A DNA stretch of 64,000 nucleotides from Pomphorhynchus laevis (taxonomy: Eukaryota > Acanthocephala > Palaeacanthocephala > Echinorhynchida > Pomphorhynchidae). Positions within the stretch are counted from its first letter, which is position 1. Each line of letters starts with the position of its first letter. Below the pieces are notes generated by a model, which was not told the origin of the DNA, searched no databases, and saw nothing but the letters and a program-made list of their open reading frames with translations. The translations under genes were made by a program, and so were the position numbers. The stretch is from NCBI GenBank assembly GCA_012934845.2, contig WNNJ02000171.1:168336-232335 (forward strand), in the 5' to 3' direction. Of the stretch, positions 56,546 through 64,000 are shown in pieces.

Positions 56546-57703
56546 TATTTAAATATGTTTTACAGTATTTTTCATGTACGTGTGTATTAAGAGAAATACA
56601 AACAATTTATGTAGATACACAACTTTTCCTGATTGTTAATACTAAATTCAAAGTTATGAATTGAATAAATTGTTTAAAAGACTAAACGTGTTTAAAGAAA
56701 TAAAAATTGTTAAAATTTTGAATTTAAAGAATCGGAAAAAGTATAAATCATTTTATCAGTTTTGGGACATTTATTTCAATTACAAGTATCTAATACATAT
56801 TGCTGGTCACGCTTTACAAGAATGATTATCCTATATTTGTTTTAACTGACGTTTTTGTCTAAAATTGAAAACAAAATAAACGCTCGATTTTCTATCTTTG
56901 ATATATTCCAAAGTAGAAAATTTTATTTCTTAAAAAATCGATACTAATTGTGCTCTCTGTATAATAATTATAAGAAAGTTAGTAATTCTCTGCTCTGAGA
57001 AATTATCAGTTTTGTTGCCACAGCACTAGTGCCTTTCTTCATTATATAAGAATTAATTTTTATCGTTAACATAAAAATATTACGTTTTTGTTTTTTAAAA
57101 ATCTATATTTTATTTGGTTGTTTGACTAAAAATAAACAGTTGGATGTTAATAAAAACTAAATGTGAATAAACGATGTGGAATACAAATGATTGAATCATC
57201 AAATATCATCAGGATCATTATTTCACAAAAGTTAATTTCAAAAATTCCGATAAATTAGAATAAAAAAGGAATAGAGATAAAAATTCCGATAAAAATGAAC
57301 AGAGATAATTATCATCCAAATGTTACTATGATTACTTATCTATCTTAGTACAGCGTATCAATAATTTTACAGGGAATGAATTCTTTCAATTCAGATTCAT
57401 TTTATATTTACATTTTAAGTAAATTTCCATAATTAACATTTTAATTTAATTCTAAAAATTGACTGAAAATAAGTGTGATTGCTTACATCTAAAATAGGCG
57501 TTCGTACAGAATTACTTAAATACTTCATCGTACAATTTATTGCTTAACATTATTTCTATTTGCCGTTGATGATATTATACTATATTTTAGTGAGAGAGAA
57601 AGCAATTTCTTCTTAATAAATTCACTTATTGTAATCTAAATATTAATAATCATGCTTATCGACTAATGTAGCGTAATATCGGTTTCCTGATTATCATCGC
57701 TTT
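56546..57703. other. AT-rich spacer upstream of the Ig-like exon
   Basis: No gene recognised. The part nearest 57,704 may carry the promoter and 5' UTR of the Ig-like exon. Confidence 0.35.
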
Positions 57704-57865
57704 ATGTATTTTTCTAATCCTCTCTGGCTGGTCTCGCTACTGTCATCTATTTTATGCGATATTTCTATTGTGTTAACAGAATTCATAGAGAGCGATCAAA
57801 TATATGGACTATATGGGGGATGGGTGATTTTACCTTGCAAGCATAAAGGCAATAATGAAAGCATA
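57704..57865 (+). CDS. First exon of a secreted or membrane Ig-like protein (partial)
   Basis: A 54-codon open stretch from ATG 57,704. Residues 1-25 form a signal peptide (MYFSNPLWLVSLLSSILCD then ISIVLT). The mature start EFIESDQIYGLYGGWVILPC looks like strands A-B of an Ig V/I-set domain (G..V.LPC, first conserved Cys at 45). The exon ends at a donor-like ATA|GTGAGTAC (GT at 57,866-57,867), phase 0, with a stop two codons later if unspliced. No second Ig exon with the C-strand Trp or the second Cys was found downstream, so it may lie outside, or the exon is orphaned by later insertions. Confidence 0.4.
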
Positions 57866-58217
57866 GTGAGTACTTAATTTTCTTTTGCATGCTTATCTTT
57901 TAAAGTAAAAAAATATACGAAAAATACATTTTTATTAATTTATATTGACTTTCAACAGTGAAAAGTCAAATATTTTTATTTTTCCGTCAACAAATACAAA
58001 AGTTATAATTAAACCATAATAAAAGATTGTATGCATTGGAAATTACTGCATATTGAAGAATATGTTTAAAATGCAAGTGAAAATAATTAAAAAATATTTC
58101 AATTATTTAGAAAATAATTATTTATTAAATAAATAATTATTATTAATTATATTAATTATTTATTAATTATAATTAATAAATAATTATTATATTATATTAT
58201 AATAATATAATAATAGC
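57866..58217. repeat. AT-rich intron-like stretch and (AAT/ATT)n simple repeat
   Basis: From 58,086 to 58,215 almost pure A/T, with repeated TAATTATT blocks. The DNA before it could be intron after the donor at 57,866. Confidence 0.55.
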
Positions 58218-58520
58218 GCGTTTGCCTATCACGAAACCCGGAAGCGATCAAAATACGCAGAGCGCATTGCAAGACACGAGAGATCATCATTTTATCCTTT
58301 CGTCGTATCCGCAAATGGAGGTATTGGTGTTACCGCAAATTCCATTTTGAGCCGAATTGCAATGCTAAAGGCTTTGCGACACAATATGCAATACGGAGAT
58401 TGCATCAGGGCACTGCGTAGCAGAATCGGCTTCGGTCTTGCAAAGACAGCTTCAATGACAATTCGGGCGTCAAGATCACCTGAAGGGAGCATGGGATTGT
58501 CGCCATCGGAGGAGCATTGA
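58218..58520 (+). pseudogene. RLE-type LINE C-terminal fragment
   Basis: An open 100-codon frame to TGA 58,518, with no start of its own. It reads AYHETRKRSKYAERIARHER, FVVSANGGIGVTANSIL, then RALRSRIGFGLAKTASMTIR. This aligns by eye with the C-terminal domain of the minus-strand element at 61,809-62,951 (YHENRKISKYNERV, FSTSGGIGDRANSVL, ALKRKLIFAIIRS), but is clearly a different subfamily. A GC-richer island between AT repeats. Confidence 0.7.
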
Positions 58521-58935
58521 ATTATAATCCTTGGCATTAAATGAATTTGTTCTTTTAATTTGATGCCCCATTTACGGGAACCGTATGAGATGTAAATATT
58601 TCGAATAAATTAAAAAAAAATAAAAAAAATATTATTATATTATTATATTATTAATATTTATTAATATTTATTTATTCTTATTTCAATTATTTAGAGAATA
58701 AAATTATACAAATTGTGAAAAAGAAGGGAAATTACATAAATTTTATGAATGTACTAAGCATAAGATATTATATTTACAGAAATAGTTTAATATATTTTTA
58801 GAAAACTGTTGAAATTTTGAATTTTACAAGTCTACTTTCTACTTATCGAAAAAGGGTTATCATATACCAAATGTCATATACCAAAAATGTTCATATGTCA
58901 CCGAATTATTGTACATCGAGCACACTCCTGCAAAC
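58521..58935. other. AT-rich spacer
   Basis: Simple AT repeat at 58,605-58,690. Nothing else recognised. Confidence 0.4.
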
Positions 58936-59187
58936 ATCAATTCATTTCATGATTAGATATAATCAACTATCACTGATATTTACTTGACACTAATGTAAAC
59001 ATAACTAATATTTATTTACTTGGAACTGGTTTAAACCCAGATGCATTGAGGGTTTTTACAGTCGACGAAAGGCCTAAGCTATTGAACCCTGCATCGATTG
59101 TAAATTACTTTAATGCATCTGAATTTAATCAGTGTCAAGTAAATAAATGTTAGTTAATTATATCGAATCATGAAATAAATTTATGTA
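58936..59187. mobile_element. MITE-like foldback element, ~250 bp
   Basis: The left end (TTTCATGATTAGATATAATC, ending in TTTACTTGACAC) is the imperfect inverse of the right end (GTGTCAAGTAAATAAATG, ATATCGAATCATGAAATAA), about 50 bp each. An inner inverse pair lies around ATGCATTGAGGG / CCCTGCATCGAT. There is no ORF. No clear target-site duplication could be fixed. Confidence 0.65.
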
Positions 59188-59425
59188 CCACGAGATTGAA
59201 CGCTTTCCATACTAGTGTAATACATTAGTCTGGAAAGTACCTACATGGATTCTTCTGCTTCTGAGGATCAGAAACAACATAATTTTATTGCGATTTTATG
59301 ATAATTAACTTTAATGATTTGATTTGCTGCTTTGCGTATTGTAGATATATATTTAAGTTAATTATAACTGATGTGATCAGGAAATCATTAAATTGATGAT
59401 GGTGATCCTTAACGGATTTTTCATA

Positions 59426-59895
59426 TATTTTGTCAATTTTGCTGGATCACACAAGGTGATTTCGGAGCATAAACCACCCACGGTATCATTCCTTCATTAC
59501 TTCCAACTCCATACACATTGAATCACAACATGATAGATTTAAGTCTAACAAATTGGTATTGTTTCGTCTTCTACTGCCGTGTAATGGTATAACAGACTCA
59601 ACAGAAGGCCGTATACCGTCATAGTTTCTTTTTAAATCGTATTTGCACTTTGAGATTCGAACCTAGATTCTTTCGCTGACTGGCGCCTTACCAACTAGGC
59701 TAACCATCCAGTACAGCAAGACATTCCTCGTATATGAAACATTTAATGGGATGAATTTTTTAAGCCACTTTTTTCGAGATGCATTCAAATTATTCTTTGA
59801 TGGAGTTGGAAGTAATGAGGGAATGATATTGTAGCTTATTTCTGCTGCGAAATCACCTTGTGTAATCTATCAAAATTGACAAAATGAATAAAATA
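59426..59895. mobile_element. Foldback element with ~90-bp inverted ends and nested tRNA-like SINE
   Basis: Left end (ATTTTGTCAATTTTG..., CACAAGGTGATTTC, TTACTTCCAACTCCAT) is repeated inverted at 59,800-59,895 at roughly 85% by eye. The interior contains the tRNA-like SINE head at 59,640-59,715. Probably a non-autonomous DNA transposon. Confidence 0.65.
59640..59715 (-). mobile_element. tRNA-like SINE head
   Basis: Minus strand: CTGGATGGTTAGCCTAGTTGG (A box) and GGTTCGAATCT (B box), about 35 nt apart. The D arm fits, but a 5-bp anticodon stem does not close, so it is a tRNA-derived repeat, not a functional tRNA. Different from the 42-kb SINE. Confidence 0.6.
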
Positions 59896-60029
59896 ATTCA
59901 TTCGATTCAATAATCTTCTGATTATATCAATGTTAAATATAAGAAAAAAATCTTTTAATGCATATCTGAATAGTTTTCATTCCATGGGAATTATCATCAA
60001 AGAAAAATGGCAATTTTAATTCATTTATA

Positions 60030-61630
60030 AGTATGCAATTTTAGGAAAATCGTTTTACTAAATTATCAAATCACCAAGAATAAACTTAAATGACAAAGAT
60101 ATACAAGGCATCACATAGGGCGATAGTAATTGCCACGTATAAAATATAAAATTCACTTTTGAAGAATTAAAATACTAACTACTTATTTATCTAGCTAATA
60201 ATATAGAAGCAGATCATGACGACATTACCAATGAGCACATTAAATCAAGTTATTTTATATTGGTATATATTAGTTGGACTTTTAAACAAAGGATCGCAAT
60301 ACGAGATTATGACTGCGGGATGACAACACTTGATTTGTAAAGTCCTGTATAAAGGCACAAGTCTAAGGACAGATACCAACTTTTATATGGGAATTTCATT
60401 TCAGAATCATGTATTTAAGTGGTTTACGTTGCTGATTGCAAAACGAATAACATGGTATGTAGAACAGCGAACCCTACCGAACGAACAATACGATTTTAAA
60501 ATTGGTATGCCATCTACTACAGCGGTATCAAATTTAATTTGTCAAATAAGAATATCATTCGAAGCTAATTCAAAATCATCATATGATGTTTTCGTCAATA
60601 TCAGTAAAGCGTCCAATAGGCTAAATAGGCAACTCTTATTATACATAATCATGCATTACTTTAAATATAAAAAGAAAAATCATAAAAGTATTTAAAAATA
60701 TATTAAATAAAAATTACAAAAGAGTAACAAATGGATATCACCTTTCGTCAGAAATAGCACAAACAAAAAGCGTTTTAAAGGGTGACGGTATAATCCTTAT
60801 GTTATTTAACCTTATTCATATCTGACCTACCAAGCAAACTCACTGACAAGGACGAAGTTTCTATAATTATGTATGCAGATGACTTATCAATAGATTCCAA
60901 AAATATACAACTTCAAAGTGCTTTATACAATTTGGCTAGATACTGTAAGAATAACAAACTGAAGGTAAATATAGAGAAGACAAAGGGTATTAAATTTATA
61001 TAAGGTGGACCAGTATGCAGAAAATATATTATGACATTCAATATAATGTTTCGTTAGAATTTGTAAACGAATTAAAATATTTAGGAATAATCCTTACATC
61101 GATTACACGTAAGATGCAAAGGAATATAATCTATACATGCATATCACATATGTCAATATTGTCCATAAATGGTGTGATGCATTCATTAAATGTCATTCTA
61201 GCCCCATATCGCCACATAAGGAATACAAACCTAGTGGAACAATATGAAGATCAAAGACTTTTAGAATTTTGATGGTATTTAATGCCAACATCTAAAACGT
61301 GTTTTATTTATATCGAACAAAATAAAGTAAAAATACATTACTTCTCTTATAAATTTAAATACATTCTCAATCTGGTGTATACACAAATTCAACCTCTTAG
61401 CAACTAATAACTATCTTCAGCATTGTGAAATATGGGACAAAAATAAACGAATTAAAATCTGATTTTCTGAATTCTCCGGCAATGATACAACGTCGCAACT
61501 TGACTATACCATATTCAAAAAGGAGAGCTTTAATTTTCGAGATTCAATTCACGGTTACCATAATCATCTGTGTCTAAAAAAATGTGAATTTCATATCAGC
61601 ACAAATGCTTGTGTTTGTAAATTCTGCAAT
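60030..61630 (+). pseudogene. YADD-type LINE RT remnant
   Basis: Pieces in order: NNIEADHDDITNEHIK (60,200, RT entry), ISFQNHVFKWFTLLIAKRIT and NEQYDFKIGMPSTTAVSNL (60,380-60,540), YDVFVNISKASNRL (motif A with D changed to N), then LFISDLPSKL and IIMYADDLSID with YADD at 60,872-60,883, NNKLKVNIEKTKG, and FVNELKYLGIILTS (61,060-61,100). A cysteine cluster CVCKFCNK near 61,610 ends it. Motif B is damaged. Family not assigned; it differs from the other LINEs here. Confidence 0.7.
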
Positions 61631-61631
61631 A

Positions 61632-61735
61632 AATCAAATCAGCTAACTGAGTCTACGTATTTAATATAATTATAAAATAAACAAAACATAATAATACTAA
61701 TGGTAAATCAAAATTTAATAATTAAATATTTTTTT
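61632..61735 (-). mobile_element. PLE 3' terminus, short
   Basis: AATCAGCTAACTGAGTCTACG and the first ~100 bp of PLE 3' UTR, then loss of similarity. A severely 5'-truncated insertion between two LINEs. Confidence 0.78.
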
Positions 61736-61808
61736 TAAATTAAAGGTGTTTTTTTAATACAAAAGATTTTAATTAAATAGTTTGTATCGCTTGATAATGT
61801 CTTCTCTG

Positions 61809-62951
61809 TCAAATGTCGGCGAATGTCCCTCTCTTTTGCCGAGAGTATCTAAAAGATGATGATGTAGATCGAATGATTGCGAAAATCAGTTTTCGCTTTA
61901 AAGCGAGTATCACATTAGCATATAACGCCTGATTAGTGCGCGTTGTCTTGGAGGCTATCGCCTTAAGCACAGAATTGGCACGATCACCTATGCCGCCAGA
62001 CGTCGAAAATACAATCGGTTTAAAACCACCATGATCCACAGCTGATACTCTTTCATTGTACTTAGAGATTTTTCTGTTTTCGTGGTACGAGAATGTGGAG
62101 GAGGGATCTTTATTGACGTAAGATTGAGCATGAGTAGAATAGACAGAAACGTCGAAAAACGTCCGTTCAAATCTTTCGTTGAAGAGGCCAGAGCAAACCA
62201 CATCCACTCGCGCTTTTAGGTCACGAGTTGTAGATTCTTGATTGAACTTGAGTGACTCGGGTACAGGCTTGAGAACCGGCTTTACTTCAACACCAGAGCA
62301 TACTTTATCAAGAGAAGACGCCATTATGTCCCGAAGAGCGTTGTGTCTTATAATAGGCGGAACACCTCGTTTACACGATAATGAATGAGGAGCACTGATG
62401 GTTTCGCTACAGATACACTTTGAATTTATCAGCTCGGGCGGTGTCCAACCATAACGAGAATAAATTGCGTCTCTAAATTCGCGCGCGCTTAAATGAAAAC
62501 CGTCGAGTACCAAAGGCAATGCACTCAACCAGAGATAGGCACCCGTAAATGACGCATGAGCAATTGAGTTCGAACATGAAATATCTGAACCACTGAAAGC
62601 AGCGTCTAAGCGACTTTTGAATTTGATTTTTCGCCACGTGGAAGTGTTGTTCATAGTTGTTTTTTGTAGCTCTACGAGTTCATCTCCGAGAATGTTCCGG
62701 TCATAAGTTGTGCAAATTGACAACGATGAGTCAAACTCAAGGACTGATGACAAAGATGGATGGTTCACACAAAGGCCGACGATGTTGATAGGTGTTGTAA
62801 TTATGGTAAACCAATTATCGTCAATGTTCCTTTTGATAAGAGCAGGTAACAAACGAAATCGTATTGAGTCATCCAACTCGATTAAAGTCAATGGTAGGCA
62901 AGTAGTCGATCTCATAAAATGAATCCATTTAGCCCGCAACGCATTCACCAT
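61809..62951 (-). CDS. RLE-type LINE C-terminal half (connection, zinc knuckle, nuclease-like domain)
   Basis: A 380-residue open frame, long for such a decayed region. The first half is the RT connection (TCLPLTLIELDDSIRFRLLP, helix-rich). Residues 182-196 hold CICSETISAPHSLSC, a C-x-C-x7-H-x3-C knuckle like the CCHC of RLE elements, followed by RHNALRD. The C-terminal domain has ARVDVVCSGLFNERFERTFFD and VSVYSTHAQSY (the D...FFDV arrangement of a PD-(D/E)xK fold, inferred), then YHENRKISKYNERV and FSTSGGIGDRANS. It is continuous with the broken RT upstream, so it is an element remnant, not an independent gene. Confidence 0.65.
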   Translation of the reverse strand: MVNALRAKWIHFMRSTTCLPLTLIELDDSIRFRLLPALIKRNIDDNWFTIITTPINIVGLCVNHPSLSSVLEFDSSLSICTTYDRNILGDELVELQKTTMNNTSTWRKIKFKSRLDAAFSGSDISCSNSIAHASFTGAYLWLSALPLVLDGFHLSAREFRDAIYSRYGWTPPELINSKCICSETISAPHSLSCKRGVPPIIRHNALRDIMASSLDKVCSGVEVKPVLKPVPESLKFNQESTTRDLKARVDVVCSGLFNERFERTFFDVSVYSTHAQSYVNKDPSSTFSYHENRKISKYNERVSAVDHGGFKPIVFSTSGGIGDRANSVLKAIASKTTRTNQALYANVILALKRKLIFAIIRSTSSSFRYSRQKRGTFADI

Positions 62952-63044
62952 ACCAACGTATGCAACGTGAGGATCAATCTCAGCAATATCAACTAGTTTA
63001 TCGATTAGCCTTGTCCAGCGTTTAACACGGCTGGATGTAGTATC

Positions 63045-63690
63045 TTAAATAAAATAGTCCGAACCTATAGGAACTCCTAAAGTGTTGATGCCACTTGTCG
63101 ATTTAGTTACATTCCCGAGAAATAACTTGCTCGACATTTCATCATGTGCTAGCAATTGGCTTTTCGATTCATTAACATAGTAGCCAAACAGTGGACAAAT
63201 CTGTATTAGCAAGTTCCAAACCTCTTGAAAATCTTCTGGATAACCAACAAAGTTTGAGTCCTCCGCGAACCATCTCTGAACAACATTTGGAATTCTACTT
63301 CTGATTATGTATATAAGTGGAAGAGATGACATAGCGAACCCCGCCATAGATAAGGGGTCACCTTGTGTTAAGCCTTCGGTAGACATGATGCTCTCGCCCC
63401 CTAGAACAAGCTGAGCAGGCCCGCATACATATTTCGTAGCAAAGTTGAGAAAGATGGGCAAGTATATTGTATGTTGTGTAAGTCTACGGCACGATAAGTC
63501 GAGTTAAACGCGTTTGAAGCATCAACCACTAACACACAACGATCACTGTTGGAGTTGTAAAACTGCAGGACAGAATGTATCGCATATTCAATTCATGCCC
63601 GTTGCGAAGCGGCTAATTGAACTAGACACGCTGATTTCTGTAAATCTAAGCGAATAATCCTGAGCAATGCCTTACATATAATTCGACGAG
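63045..63690 (-). pseudogene. RLE-type LINE reverse transcriptase
   Basis: Minus frame near 63,540-63,500 reads CVLVVDASNAFNS (motif A). ORF 63,045-63,461 holds VLGGESIMSTEGLTQGDPLSMAGFAMSSLPLI (motif B, GLTQGDP) and RWFAEDSNFVG (motif C; normal YADD changed to FAED), then YYVNESKSQLL and INTLGVPIGS. A frameshift separates A from B. The change in motif C would abolish one catalytic Asp. Confidence 0.75.
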
Positions 63691-63694
63691 CAAC

Positions 63695-63836
63695 AATAAT
63701 TAAATAATAAAATAAATAATTGTTTTAAGATTTTTTATGATTTAAATCAAGTTAAAATAAAAAATTGAAATTTAAAATAAATGTCATTTTTATGAATTGA
63801 CTAATAAATAACAGACGTTGTATCAGAATAAGAATT
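63695..63836 (-). mobile_element. PLE 3' UTR piece, minus orientation
   Basis: Matches the minus-strand 3' UTR, from inside it to GTATCAGAATAAGAATT. It stops exactly where the RNA module would begin. Confidence 0.78.
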
Positions 63837-64000
63837 ATTTATGGATGGATAATAAATTATATACTTTGTATTAGAATAAGATACTAGATAGTTTTATCAG
63901 AGGAAATACATCATTAGCATGTATTTGGCCCCGCTGCTATGTTGGGTAGAGGAGTTAGGGGCCGAAACCTGATATCATAGCAGTTCCTCCTGATGACCTC
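63837..64000 (+). mobile_element. PLE 3' end, plus orientation, cut by the window
   Basis: Starts ATTTATGGATGGATAATAA (last RT codons) and continues to the RNA module (63,926-64,000), where the window ends. Joined head-on to the inverted piece at 63,836. Confidence 0.82.
63926..64000 (+). ncRNA. Candidate ribozyme module at window end
   Basis: Same core as at 8,723, with CTGATATCATAGCAG in place of CTGATAGCATAGCAG. CTGATGA is the last box before the window ends. Confidence 0.42.

Larger units (their letters stand above)
61809..63690 (-). mobile_element. RLE-type (R2-like) LINE, 5'-truncated
   Basis: Minus strand from about 63,690: RRIICKALLRIIRLDLQKS, RT motifs, connection, zinc knuckle, nuclease-like C-terminus. 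The C-x-C-x7-H-x3-C knuckle followed by a D-rich domain suggests a restriction-like endonuclease (RLE) LINE; I do not know its clade. The 5' end is truncated where a PLE 3' UTR begins. Confidence 0.72.

Noticed and set aside
58292-58537. Minus-strand ORF of 81 codons
   Set aside because: Antisense to the RLE-type LINE C-terminal frame on the plus strand, which has the family patterns.
59640-59715. Functional tRNA gene
   Set aside because: A and B boxes fit, but the anticodon stem and acceptor stem do not close. Treated as a tRNA-derived repeat.

Overview
This is eukaryotic nuclear DNA, almost certainly from an invertebrate animal. It is AT-rich, coding density is very low, and nearly every recognisable coding stretch is a decayed transposable element. 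Two pieces look like host genes: an intact single-exon membrane protein with an LDL-receptor class A module and four membrane spans (12,292-13,431, minus), and a short signal-peptide/Ig-like first exon ending at a splice donor (57,704-57,865, plus). I guess a nematode-like animal, with low confidence; the sequence does not prove the phylum.

The dominant family is a Penelope-like retroelement (PLE) in which the GIY-YIG endonuclease lies upstream of the reverse transcriptase, the permuted order known from Naiad/Chlamys-type PLEs. Two near-complete copies (3,319-6,535 and 20,910-24,000) share a structured 5' leader, broken ORFs and, in their 3' UTRs, a compact RNA-like module. About ten fragments lie elsewhere (1-905, 6,536-11,490, 17,293-18,215, 42,737-43,245, 48,913-49,545, 50,185-52,080, 52,237-52,455, 53,221-53,655, 61,632-61,735, 63,695-64,000). 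Between 6.5 and 11.5 kb a compound unit (inverted 5' piece plus direct 3' piece) occurs twice in tandem. At 17.6-18.2 kb the 3' module is amplified as five ~121-bp tandem units.

Other elements: a 5'-truncated Ty3/Gypsy-type LTR element with zinc knuckle, protease, RT, RNase H, integrase and a putative 3' LTR (24.1-27.6 kb); five copies of a two-ORF APE-type LINE with a CCHC Gag (27.6-31.9 plus, 33.3-35.75 minus, 43.6-47.2 plus, 47.3-48.4 plus, 54.2-56.5 minus), three with internal deletions; a CR1/L2-like LINE (36.7-39.2 minus); an R1-like RT scrap (20.4-20.8 minus); an RTE-like RT tail (49.5-50.2 plus); another YADD-type LINE (60.0-61.6 plus); and RLE-type LINE remains (58.2-58.5 plus; 61.8-63.7 minus). 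Non-autonomous elements include a tRNA-derived SINE family (41.9-43.6 kb), two foldback elements (58.9-59.2 and 59.4-59.9 kb, the second holding a tRNA-like SINE), and a 1.5-kb array of ~358-bp repeats that reverses direction halfway (39.4-41.0 kb).

The most interesting signal is the PLE 3' module. It has the three hammerhead boxes (a UH cleavage-type dinucleotide, GAAA and CUGAUGA) with complementary flanks, but in an order that requires a pseudoknot instead of the normal three-way junction. Changes in a divergent copy at 49.15 kb preserve or strengthen the proposed stems. It is a candidate ribozyme, not a demonstrated one.
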